Shown: positions 49,728-58,502 of the stretch, piece after piece
Layout: every line of letters begins with the position of its first letter
How positions within the stretch are numbered: the first letter of the stretch is position 1
Origin: Ruminiclostridium josui JCM 17888
GTDB lineage: Bacteria; Bacillota; Clostridia; Acetivibrionales; DSM-1351
Direction: 5' to 3'
Assembly (NCBI RefSeq): GCF_000526495.1
Contig: NZ_JAGE01000001.1
Span: forward strand, 613,501-677,500
DNA length: 64,000 bases
Translations under genes and position numbers: made by a program
Notes under the pieces: generated by a model
The model's input: the letters and a program-made list of their open reading frames with translations, nothing else
The model's database searches: none
Told to the model about the DNA's origin: nothing

Positions 49728-50636
49728 CTACTTCTTTACATAGGATGAGGCTGTATAAATAACTGTGCCATCTTTTTTTCTGATTTCAACTACTATTTTG
49801 AGAAGTTCATTCATCCAACCACTATAATCAAAAGCCTTTGTTTCCATGTAATTAATTTCATATTCCATCTTGCTACTTTTATTAACAAAGCAAACTCCTG
49901 GTTCCAACTCTTTGCCATCAGTTACATATGCCTTAAGATTAACCTCCTGATTGCTGTAAGTAAAAACCTTAATCTGCTCATCAGAGTTGGGCTTACCATC
50001 ATCATTTTTGCAACTTAACTTAAGCTTTATATAATCCTGACTGACCGGTGTAAATTCTAATAAACTAACAGGTGAACTTTTGCCTATACCACATTTGAAA
50101 CTAGAGCCATTTTTATCAAACTCCATAATTAGTTTCTCAATACGGCAATTAAACCCTGAATCAATTTTCATACTGCTTGGACCTATGGCTCCATGAAGTA
50201 CTCTCAATTCAATCATAGGTATCTCATTATCCCCACTAGTGCCCTGTTCAATAATGAGCTCCAAATCAGGGTTATCTGCTTCAGAGTAATCATATGTATA
50301 ATCTGTTGTAGGCGTTAACTGACCCTTTTCTACGTTTACAATCTTGTAGTATGGTTGCAGCGTTGTGCTAACCGCCTCTTTAAAAGGCTCTATGTCAAAC
50401 GGTAAGTAACTGTCCCCGGTACTTCTAAGGTTCTTTTTAGACTTTACTTCATCCATCACCATTTGTGCTATGGAAGCCGCTTTAATCTTTTGCTCCGAAT
50501 CCCTGTTATAGTAATAGGAAGACAGGGTTATACTCAGCAAAGGTCCTGCAATTACCGCCAGTAAAATTACTGCAGCCAATACTTCTATAAAGGTTTCGCC
50601 ATTTTCATTTTTAAGCAGCTTTTTGAGTTTAAGCAT
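49728..50636 (-). CDS. Minor prepilin, PilV/PilW-like
   Basis: The protein has 302 residues from the ATG at 50636, which has AGGTGA 5 nt upstream; the frame opens earlier at a GTG. The type III signal is KNENG/ETFIEVLAAVILLAVIAG, with Glu at +5 after the cleavage glycine. The soluble part is beta-rich and not recognised. It lies 12 bp before the PilX-like gene. It is probably part of the priming or tip complex. Confidence 0.8.
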   Translation of the reverse strand: MLKLKKLLKNENGETFIEVLAAVILLAVIAGPLLSITLSSYYYNRDSEQKIKAASIAQMVMDEVKSKKNLRSTGDSYLPFDIEPFKEAVSTTLQPYYKIVNVEKGQLTPTTDYTYDYSEADNPDLELIIEQGTSGDNEIPMIELRVLHGAIGPSSMKIDSGFNCRIEKLIMEFDKNGSSFKCGIGKSSPVSLLEFTPVSQDYIKLKLSCKNDDGKPNSDEQIKVFTYSNQEVNLKAYVTDGKELEPGVCFVNKSSKMEYEINYMETKAFDYSGWMNELLKIVVEIRKKDGTVIYTASSYVKK

Positions 50637-50651
50637 AAAAATCACCTGCTA

Positions 50652-52058
50652 TTATTGCCTAATAACATTTCCAACTGTTTTCCCAATTTCAACTCTGGGC
50701 AAACTGGAATCATCCATGAAAATCTGATAAACAAGTTGCTTATCCGAATTATTAATTATATTTAGTTTTACACCTGAATTGTCGTTCTCATCTCGCCTCT
50801 CAGAAGAAATAATAACAAGCTTTAAATCCTCTCCCACCGGAACAAATTCCATAGTCTGCCTGTATTCCTTATCAGGGTAACTTTCATGGTCTGTTTTAAA
50901 TTTACAGAAATATTTACCGTTTTTCTGCTCAATAAATATTTCAGCATTTTCTATACCCTTGTTGTCACCATAAACTACCGAGTAGGAATTTTCCGGTAAC
51001 GCCGGGTTTTTACAGTTAATTGATACACTTGGAGCAAGCCCACCTCCGAAGTGAGATGCTACTACAGAAAAATCATACATACTGGGAATATTTTCATCCA
51101 ACTGACTTTTAGCTTTATCTTCAACATTGTTGTTAGTATTGCTAATATTCTTATCTTTTGTATATCCGGGTTGCCCTAACGGATTAAATCCATTATATGC
51201 TTTAAAAATATCTTTTTTTCCGTTAGCGGGAATCGGAGCCCATTTGCCATCTTCAAGCATATAATATTCGCCTGCTCCTTTATCCAAAATTCCGTAAAAT
51301 ACTATATCAGCACTCAGCTTTAAGTTTTGCTTATTTTTATCATTCTGGTTGCTGCCCTGTCCGGGTAAAATACTAACCGCTTTACATAGCGCCTTGTTTT
51401 TGAGCTTTGAAATCTTATCAAAATAGGCTTTTATTTGCTCATTACTTCCAGTGGCCTCAAGTTTAACAGATACACCGTAGCTTTTGCCATCCGGCATAGC
51501 ATAATCATCTGCACTGCTTTTTTTACTTTTAAGTCCCCAAAGATAAAAGTAATTTCTGATATCAGACAATATTCCATTACCTAACTTACTTCCATCTCCA
51601 TTTTCTAAAATATCATTATCATTAACCTTATCCCCATGTCTATCGGCTTCTTTTTGAGTAGTATCCTTGTCTTCTGACGAAGAATCATCCTCTGAATCTG
51701 CCTTACCTCCATCAATCCCACTTATAGAGCTGAAAGAAATTGACTTTACTTCCAGTCCGGCCTCACTTGTTAAATTATCCATAAGCACCAGAAGCTCATC
51801 ACTGTCAATACTTGGCGGATAAGTTTCTCTCAAGTCCCACAGCTTTTTAGAGAGTATCTTGATATCTCCGTCAATTCTGTTTACCTTTGCCTTATAAGCC
51901 ATATTTATGGCATAGGAGTCATTTAATGTTGCAATGTCCGTTTTAAGTTGGCTGATGGAAGCTAACTTTGGCAACAATAAGAACTTCAGAAAACCAACAG
52001 TAAATACCACAACTCCCAAAGCAATTAGTAGTTTTTTATCACGTTGAGTTAACGTCAT
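50652..52058 (-). CDS. pilO: PilO-like inner-membrane pilus assembly protein
   Basis: The protein has 468 residues from the ATG at 52058 with GGAG 6 nt upstream; the frame opens earlier at 52079. A short cytoplasmic end (MTLTQRDKKLL), one transmembrane segment (about 11-30) and a coiled coil (about 33-80) lead to a PilO ferredoxin-like domain. An acidic, low-complexity insertion (SEDDSSSEDKDTTQKEADRH) and a C-terminal extension of about 170 residues make it twice the usual length of PilO. It follows PilN, its usual partner in the alignment complex. Confidence 0.78.
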   Translation of the reverse strand: MTLTQRDKKLLIALGVVVFTVGFLKFLLLPKLASISQLKTDIATLNDSYAINMAYKAKVNRIDGDIKILSKKLWDLRETYPPSIDSDELLVLMDNLTSEAGLEVKSISFSSISGIDGGKADSEDDSSSEDKDTTQKEADRHGDKVNDNDILENGDGSKLGNGILSDIRNYFYLWGLKSKKSSADDYAMPDGKSYGVSVKLEATGSNEQIKAYFDKISKLKNKALCKAVSILPGQGSNQNDKNKQNLKLSADIVFYGILDKGAGEYYMLEDGKWAPIPANGKKDIFKAYNGFNPLGQPGYTKDKNISNTNNNVEDKAKSQLDENIPSMYDFSVVASHFGGGLAPSVSINCKNPALPENSYSVVYGDNKGIENAEIFIEQKNGKYFCKFKTDHESYPDKEYRQTMEFVPVGEDLKLVIISSERRDENDNSGVKLNIINNSDKQLVYQIFMDDSSLPRVEIGKTVGNVIRQ

Positions 52059-52117
52059 ATGTATCTCCACTTCTTTCATAGTTTATCAAATAATCACTCA
52101 AACTGAATCAAAACTAT

Positions 52118-53116
52118 TTACGAACTTTCTATTACAATAAAGGATTTAAGTATACGGTCAATTGTTCTTGCCTTAACATCAAAACTATTAGGCTCGCTTT
52201 TATATTTAACTATGAAGCCCTTGTTGTCCTTGACTAGGCAAAGCTCTAAATATTTATATCTGGTTCCCTTTTCATCTCCCAGATACATTACTTTGTAAGC
52301 TTCCTCTCCTGAGCTTTTAGTCTTGGAAGTATATATTTCATCAAATCCTTCCAGCTCATTTTTTAATTTATTAATTCTCTTATCAGTAAATTTCTTTGAT
52401 GTAAGTTCAGTAGAAATGACAGTGATTTCAAGAGAATCTGCATCTCTAGAAGTCAATCTATTATTTGCTGTAAACAAAACATTATCATTTTTATCTGCTT
52501 TTTTACTCCAGTCAGGCTCATAACAAATCCTGAACCCGTTATTCCAGCTATTATATATAATAAGGTCGCTTTTCTTTATACCATTTAAGGTAACTTCAAA
52601 AGTAGTACCGTTATTTACTTGATTATTTGAAATATTTGATAAAACAACACTATTAAAATAATCATCATCCATAAGATTTCTTAAAAAAGAAGCCAAGGTG
52701 TTCTCATCCGTTGAAACGCCCTTTAAAACAACTTTTGCATCTGATTCGTTATTTCCCGTTGATGCAAAATTCTGGATAAAAAGCTTCTCAGGGCATGCAT
52801 TTTCGATTGCATTAACAATACCCAAAATATCAAGACGATTAGAGGATAGTCTCTTTCCTTCAGCTTCCCTTACTTCTACTGCTTTTTTTAGAGAATTGAA
52901 CTCATTCACGGTTTCAACATAGCTATTCGTACTATTTACCTTCTTTTCAAGTTCTTGTTTATTATTACGCAAATTGTTTTCATAAATTGTAGGAACTATA
53001 TATGCAGCGGCAACTATAATGCCTATACAAATTATAAGGATAGAGAGATATGTCTTTTTAACTTTATTCTTTTTGTCAACAATCAAACTTTTAGGAATAA
53101 GATTTAAGTCTTTCAA
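52118..53116 (-). CDS. pilN: PilN-like inner-membrane pilus assembly protein
   Basis: The protein has 332 residues. It begins MKDLNLIPKSL, the conserved PilN N-terminus that contacts PilM, followed by one transmembrane segment (about 24-45), a coiled coil and a fimbrial-assembly domain (about 95-185, ending FEVTLNGIKKSDL). A C-terminal extension of about 140 residues is not seen in short PilN proteins. It would bridge cytoplasmic PilM and PilO. Confidence 0.82.
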   Translation of the reverse strand: MKDLNLIPKSLIVDKKNKVKKTYLSILIICIGIIVAAAYIVPTIYENNLRNNKQELEKKVNSTNSYVETVNEFNSLKKAVEVREAEGKRLSSNRLDILGIVNAIENACPEKLFIQNFASTGNNESDAKVVLKGVSTDENTLASFLRNLMDDDYFNSVVLSNISNNQVNNGTTFEVTLNGIKKSDLIIYNSWNNGFRICYEPDWSKKADKNDNVLFTANNRLTSRDADSLEITVISTELTSKKFTDKRINKLKNELEGFDEIYTSKTKSSGEEAYKVMYLGDEKGTRYKYLELCLVKDNKGFIVKYKSEPNSFDVKARTIDRILKSFIVIESS

Positions 53117-53147
53117 ATACTATCCCACCCTTGCATGTATATTTTAT

Positions 53148-53687
53148 CTACTCTTCTATATTGGGGAATCTGTAGCTGCTTTCAACCTCTACAATTCCGC
53201 TTTTGCCGCAAGATACCCTGACTTGAACTCTTAATTGGTCATTATCGTTAAAATTATTTTTTATAATTTTTTGAAGATAAAAATCTATTATTTTAATTTC
53301 TTTTCCTGAAGAAGATTTTTCATTAATCCTCTTACCGTTATATTTAATCACACCTCCGCTACTATCCGTTTCATACAAGTACTCTGTGATTCCATTACCA
53401 GAAGGAATACTTATACTGCATCCATCTGGAAGTATATCTTTAATAACTACTTCACTGCATTTTGAATTTGACTTTCCCAAATCACCTATTATGCCATTGA
53501 AGTTTATTCCATCGCCATACAGAACTTCTCTTGCTACTTGCTGAGCAGCCGCTTTGTCAGCCTCTACCACACATTTGGTATAAGTAGTAGTAAAAATAAA
53601 TGATAGTGGTACCATTAGTATAAGCAAAATCGTTACTGCCCCGATTACCTCTGTTAAGGTAACACCCTTTTCACTTTTAATATTCAA
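53148..53687 (-). CDS. Minor prepilin
   Basis: The protein has 179 residues. The cleavage signal KSEKG/VTLTEVIGAVTILLILMVPL has Glu at +5. The remaining 140 residues hold three or four beta strands typical of minor pilins. It sits between pilM and pilN (39 and 31 bp gaps). Confidence 0.85.
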   Translation of the reverse strand: MNIKSEKGVTLTEVIGAVTILLILMVPLSFIFTTTYTKCVVEADKAAAQQVAREVLYGDGINFNGIIGDLGKSNSKCSEVVIKDILPDGCSISIPSGNGITEYLYETDSSGGVIKYNGKRINEKSSSGKEIKIIDFYLQKIIKNNFNDNDQLRVQVRVSCGKSGIVEVESSYRFPNIEE

Positions 53688-53726
53688 TAATGCCCCTCCT
53701 CACCATGTCCCTTAATACGAGAAGGT

Positions 53727-54782
53727 CTATTTAAATGTCCTGTTCAAACACCCTACGGCGTTAATCAAAATAGGATAGTCCTTGTCAAAAGCTTCTTTTC
53801 CTTTATGCCCTTTATAATCAATTTCTTTTAATAAAGGAAAGGGTAAAACCGGCATATTGAAAGTACTTGAAAAGTACTCTGTAATACCTGTCAGTTTACT
53901 GCCACCGCCATAAATGTAAATTTTTTCTACATTGTTTGAATTATCTCTGGAATTATAGAATTCAAAAAACCTGTTTAAATCAGATATTATGCCGTCAAGT
54001 GCCCCTTTAATAACCTCGCCTAAATCATTAAATCTATCTTCCGAATCAGACTGACTGTTAAACCCTTTAAAAGACTTTTTAAGTTCCTCAGCAGCTTTAA
54101 ATTCCAGATTGTATTTATTTGCAATAATGCTGTCAACCTCTGATACACCATTTAATAAAATCCTGCTGAATTTTAAAATGTTATTTCTGAAAAAACATAC
54201 TCTAGAAGTATCCCTTCCTATATCAACCACAGCATATTCTTCTGCAGCTTCGTCATTAGACAGGGGTAAAAAAGATAAAAGCTTCAGAACACAATTAGAT
54301 GGAATATCTATAGCTGCTAATTGCTGTTTTAAAAGCTTTGCCAGATTAATATAAGTCTCAATTTGCTTATTAGGAGCAGCTACAACCAACACACGAATCT
54401 GCTCTCCTATATTCTCCATAACCTTAAAATCAACGGTATAATCCTTTAAATCCACAGGAAAATACTGCTGGGCCTCAAATTCAAGCATCTTCTCAATTTC
54501 CTGTTCCGTTGATTTTGGCAGTATTATATCTCTTGTAATAACTCCCGTTCCAGTAACAGTCATTACAAGAGCCCCGCCTCGTATTTTGTGAGTTTTAATA
54601 GCATCAGAAATAGCCGCAGCCACCGTATCCGCATCAAATATCATACCGTCATTAATGCACTCAACGGGTGTATTAATGATAGCATATTCATTTATTAATA
54701 TATTTTTCTTACTTGCGGAGCCGCAGACAATTTTAATAGTGTCATTCCCTATATCCAACGCCAAAAGATTTTTTCCAATCAT
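53727..54782 (-). CDS. pilM: PilM-like actin-fold ATPase
   Basis: The protein has 351 residues, an actin-like fold with phosphate-1 motif ALDIGNDTIKIV, a second motif AVVDIGRDTSRVCFF and adenosine motif IYIYGGGSKLTGI. The segment LEFEAQQYFPVDLKDYTVDF is typical of PilM. It is cytoplasmic and is expected to bind the PilN N-terminus and connect the motor to the envelope complex. Confidence 0.9.
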   Translation of the reverse strand: MIGKNLLALDIGNDTIKIVCGSASKKNILINEYAIINTPVECINDGMIFDADTVAAAISDAIKTHKIRGGALVMTVTGTGVITRDIILPKSTEQEIEKMLEFEAQQYFPVDLKDYTVDFKVMENIGEQIRVLVVAAPNKQIETYINLAKLLKQQLAAIDIPSNCVLKLLSFLPLSNDEAAEEYAVVDIGRDTSRVCFFRNNILKFSRILLNGVSEVDSIIANKYNLEFKAAEELKKSFKGFNSQSDSEDRFNDLGEVIKGALDGIISDLNRFFEFYNSRDNSNNVEKIYIYGGGSKLTGITEYFSSTFNMPVLPFPLLKEIDYKGHKGKEAFDKDYPILINAVGCLNRTFK

Positions 54783-54813
54783 ATCTTTCGCCTCAATATT
54801 TCGATTTATATAT

Positions 54814-55611
54814 CTATTTGAGTAAGGTCATGTATTGTTCCAGTAAATTCCATCCGTATAGAATTGTTATAAAAGTCCCAATTGCTATATATGGCCCAAA
54901 TGCAATAGTGGACTTTCTGTTATTCTTTTTTAGTATAATGAGTAAAACACATCCGATAGCCGCTGCAAAGACAGAAAGCATTAAACTGATAATTGTCATA
55001 CGCCACCCAAGGAAAAGGCCAATAACCGCAAAAAGCTTTATATCACCCATTCCCATAGCATCATCACTCTTGTAAACAAGCATTCCCACAAGGGAAACAA
55101 TTAACAGAAAGCTTGTACCCACAGCAAAACCCAATATAGGGTTAAACCATACTCTGTCTCCAAAGATATACACCGGATAAAATAAATTGTATAAAAATAA
55201 AGCTGAACCGCTTATTAAACCTGTAATAATAAACCCATTTGGAATTATTCTGTACTCTGCATCTATGAAAGCAATGCAAATAAGTATGCAGGATAGCAAT
55301 GTCATGGCAGCAAACTCAACTGTTAATGAGTATTTTAGATAAATTACAACAAAAACAGCTGCTGTAATGATTTCTACTATGGGATTCACGGCGGATACTT
55401 TCTCCCCACAGTAGCGGCATTTGCCTCTCAAAAATACAAAACTGAATACAGGCACAAGATCCAGTGGCCTAAGTGTTGTCCCACAACTGGTACAACGGGA
55501 TGGGGGGCTTATAATAGACTGCTTTTGTGGTATGCGAGAAATACATACATTAAGAAAACAGCCTATTACAAGCCCGAATATTATTATGTAAATTATGATT
55601 AATGTTTGCAT
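54814..55611 (-). CDS. pilD: Prepilin peptidase PilD
   Basis: The protein has 265 residues and about seven to eight transmembrane helices. The zinc cysteines CTSCG and CRYCG lie in the first cytoplasmic loop. The aspartyl protease residues are Asp in CIAFIDAEYRIIP and in GMGDIKLFAVIG. It cuts after the glycine of the prepilins encoded nearby and methylates the new N-terminus. It starts 5 bp after the pilin gene. Confidence 0.93.
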   Translation of the reverse strand: MQTLIIIYIIIFGLVIGCFLNVCISRIPQKQSIISPPSRCTSCGTTLRPLDLVPVFSFVFLRGKCRYCGEKVSAVNPIVEIITAAVFVVIYLKYSLTVEFAAMTLLSCILICIAFIDAEYRIIPNGFIITGLISGSALFLYNLFYPVYIFGDRVWFNPILGFAVGTSFLLIVSLVGMLVYKSDDAMGMGDIKLFAVIGLFLGWRMTIISLMLSVFAAAIGCVLLIILKKNNRKSTIAFGPYIAIGTFITILYGWNLLEQYMTLLK

Positions 55612-55616
55612 TTTGA

Positions 55617-56003
55617 TTAAGGATTCATATTAATCCAATCTGCTGTAGGACTTGGTGTTGCAGTGGCAGCAGTGACTTCACCTGTTTTGGGATTAATATA
55701 AAACTTCTTGTTACTATCGTGAGGTTTCGGAATAGATGCCAGTGCATCTCCTATTTTATTCTTTACGCCTGTAAAATCAGACGGAACCGATGCATTTGAA
55801 TCGCCAGCCATACCTACTAAATATGCATTTTGAATTGCCTTTAAGTTAGCTGCATCCGCACTATTTCTTGCCTTTTGCACTTGATTTAATACCATAGGTG
55901 TTGCTACCGCAGCCAGTATACCCAGAATTGCTACAACCACAATCAACTCTGTAAGGGTATAACCCTTTTGATTCTTCTTTACTTTCTTAATAAACTTGAA
56001 CAT
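55617..56003 (-). CDS. pilA: Major type IV pilin
   Basis: The protein has 128 residues. The leader MFKFIKKVKKNQKG14 is followed by Y15-TLTELIVVVAILGILAAVA, with Glu19 at +5. The long N-terminal helix continues to NAYLVGMAG. A small C-terminal domain has few strands and no cysteines. This is a short clostridial-type pilin. It lies between pilC and pilD. Confidence 0.9.
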   Translation of the reverse strand: MFKFIKKVKKNQKGYTLTELIVVVAILGILAAVATPMVLNQVQKARNSADAANLKAIQNAYLVGMAGDSNASVPSDFTGVKNKIGDALASIPKPHDSNKKFYINPKTGEVTAATATPSPTADWINMNP

Positions 56004-56039
56004 CAGAACTCCCCCTTATTAGTTATATATATATTTATT

Positions 56040-57260
56040 TTATTGGCCCACACCCTGATACATGCTGAATATGGGCAATATCATTGCTACAACAATAAAG
56101 CCTATTATAACCGCAAGTACCATCATCAGAATTGGTTCCATCATAGCAACCAGTTTGCTTATAGATGTCTCCACTTCCTCATCATAGAAATCCGCCACCT
56201 TTTCCATGATGGAATCAAGAGAACCTGCTTCTTCTCCAACACTGATCATATGAGTTACCATCAGCGGAAAAATTCCCATTTTCTCAAGAGGTGCTGCCAA
56301 ATTTGAACCCATTTTAATACTTTCCTTAACCTTTATAAGACCTCTGGAAACAATCTGGTTGTTTACTACACCGTCTACAACCTCAAGGGCATGAATCAGA
56401 GAAACACCTGATTTTAACAAAGTACTCAAGGTTCTTGTAAAACGTGAGGCCAAAATCTTCTGAACATTTACACCAACCATTGGCAGTTTAAAAATAAAAC
56501 TGTCAATTAAAAATTTACCGTATTCCGTACGTTTAAACCTTCTAAATCCAAACACCACAGCTGCTATAAAAAGAGCAAATCCTATCAAAAATAAAGGATT
56601 GGTAAAAAGTCCACTTATATATAATATTATTCTGGTTGGCATTGGAAGTGACCCTCCAACACTGTTAACCATACTTACAAATTTAGGTACTATGAAGACA
56701 ATCATAAATGTAACCATTACTAAGGCAATACACCCTATAACCGCAGGATACATCATAGCAGTTGAAACTTTTGACTTAACTTTGGTGTCTTTTTCAAACT
56801 GTATTGATAGTCTCTCCAGAACTAGTTCAAGGGTTCCGCTTACCTCACCCACTTCTACCATGCTGACCATTAGAACCGGAAAAACTTTAGAAAGTGATTT
56901 CATTGATTCGGAAAGTGTTTTTCCCTTCTGTACATCATCATAAAGTTGTGACATTGCATCACGCAGGGTAGGATTCTGTGTTTGGCTACGCAACAAATCA
57001 AGACATCCGATAACAGAAACTCCCGCATTTAGCATAGTATGAAATTGCCGACACAAAATTGACAGGTCTTTAACCTTTACATTTTTATGTACTTTAAACT
57101 CAAATTCCTTACCGTGTCCGGTATTTTCATACACTGCCATAGGAAAATACCCTTTGTCTTTGACAAAAGCTATTGCCATGTTGACGTCGGATGCTTCCAC
57201 ATTGCCGGATACTGTTTCACCTGACTTGGTTTTAGCATTATAAATATAATTAGCCAACAA
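56040..57260 (-). CDS. pilC: Type IV pilus inner-membrane platform protein PilC
   Basis: The protein has 406 residues with two T2SF domains (about 65-190 and 265-390) and three strong transmembrane helices. Motifs include LCRQFHTMLNAGVSVIGCLDLL, MVEVGEVSGTLELVLERLS and ISVGEEAGSLDSIMEKVADFYDEEVE, which are standard for PilC/GspF. It couples the ATPases to pilin insertion and extraction. Confidence 0.94.
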   Translation of the reverse strand: MLANYIYNAKTKSGETVSGNVEASDVNMAIAFVKDKGYFPMAVYENTGHGKEFEFKVHKNVKVKDLSILCRQFHTMLNAGVSVIGCLDLLRSQTQNPTLRDAMSQLYDDVQKGKTLSESMKSLSKVFPVLMVSMVEVGEVSGTLELVLERLSIQFEKDTKVKSKVSTAMMYPAVIGCIALVMVTFMIVFIVPKFVSMVNSVGGSLPMPTRIILYISGLFTNPLFLIGFALFIAAVVFGFRRFKRTEYGKFLIDSFIFKLPMVGVNVQKILASRFTRTLSTLLKSGVSLIHALEVVDGVVNNQIVSRGLIKVKESIKMGSNLAAPLEKMGIFPLMVTHMISVGEEAGSLDSIMEKVADFYDEEVETSISKLVAMMEPILMMVLAVIIGFIVVAMILPIFSMYQGVGQ

Positions 57261-57383
57261 AAATCACCTAAAAAGTATATTATTTAAAAATATATTATTG
57301 TGAACCACAAATGTATTGATATGGAAATGTTTATATATTTAATATATCATAACCTAATTAATAGTCAATAAATATTACTCGAT

Positions 57384-58439
57384 TTATCCCATATATCTGA
57401 TAATATTATCCGGATCCATGGCATAAGTCATTGCATCCTCTTGGCTTATAATTCCTCTTTTATATAGGCTTGCCAAACTTAAGTCCATTGCTTGCATACC
57501 GTATTTTGCACCTGTCTGAATCTGGGAATTAATCTGATATGTTTTCCCCTCACGTATTAAATTCCTTATAGCAGGAGTAGCTACCATAATTTCAATAGCC
57601 GGAACTCTTCCAGGCTTATCTTTTCTCGGAAGAAGCTGTTGGGAAATAACTGACTGAATGACAGTAGAAAGCTGAACCTTTATCTGCTGCTGCTGATAAG
57701 GAGGAAATACATCTATTATTCTGTCAATTGTATTAGCAGCTCCAATAGTGTGTAACGTAGACAAAACTAAGTGTCCTGTCTCTGCCGCAGTAACAGCTAT
57801 AGCTATGGTTTCAGTATCTCGCATCTCTCCTACTAGAATTACATCAGGATCTTCTCTTAATGCAGCTCTAAGTGCAGCAGCATAGGATTGTGAATCATTC
57901 CCTATTTCCCTCTGATTTACAATGGATTTATTGTGTTTGTGAAGATACTCTATAGGGTCTTCCAATGTAAGTATATGGCAGTCTCTATTTTTATTTATCA
58001 AATCAATAATTAAAGCTAAAGTAGTTGACTTTCCACTTCCGGTGGGGCCGGTAACTAAAATCATTCCCTTAGTTTTCTTGCTCATGTCCGTAACAATATT
58101 AGGTAGGCCAAGTTCCTCGATAGAAGGAATAAGCAAGTTTACCATTCTGATGGCGGCACAGCAGGTACCCCTTTGTTTGTAAACATTAACTCTGAATCTT
58201 CCCATACCTTTAAGTGAAAAAGAAAGATCCAGTTCACCAATCTCCTGATATTTTCTCCACTGTTCTTCGTTGAGCATACTTCTGACGAAAGCTTCAGTAT
58301 CTGAGGGCATGAGCTTTTCTTCACCTATGGTAGAAAGTCTTCCGTTTTTTCTGATAGTTGGAGGAACCCCCACTGTTAAATGTAAATCTGAAGCACCAAA
58401 TTCTAAAGTCTTTTTTAGCAAATCCTCTAATGAAAGCAT
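57384..58439 (-). CDS. pilT: Pilus retraction ATPase PilT
   Basis: The protein has 351 residues from the ATG at 58439, the normal PilT length; a TTG at 58466 would add nine residues. Motifs: GASDLHLTVGVPP, Walker A GPTGSGKST, Asp box LEDPIEYLH, Walker B LREDPDVILVGEMRD, His box ETGHLVLSTLHT, and the C-terminal AIRNLIREGKTYQ motif required for retraction. Its presence implies a dynamic pilus able to pull, for twitching or adhesion under tension. Confidence 0.94.
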   Translation of the reverse strand: MLSLEDLLKKTLEFGASDLHLTVGVPPTIRKNGRLSTIGEEKLMPSDTEAFVRSMLNEEQWRKYQEIGELDLSFSLKGMGRFRVNVYKQRGTCCAAIRMVNLLIPSIEELGLPNIVTDMSKKTKGMILVTGPTGSGKSTTLALIIDLINKNRDCHILTLEDPIEYLHKHNKSIVNQREIGNDSQSYAAALRAALREDPDVILVGEMRDTETIAIAVTAAETGHLVLSTLHTIGAANTIDRIIDVFPPYQQQQIKVQLSTVIQSVISQQLLPRKDKPGRVPAIEIMVATPAIRNLIREGKTYQINSQIQTGAKYGMQAMDLSLASLYKRGIISQEDAMTYAMDPDNIIRYMG

Positions 58440-58502
58440 AATAAATTCCAAAGCCTTTCTTATCAAAACAATATCAAATTATTAATTATCTTATCTATAA
58501 AT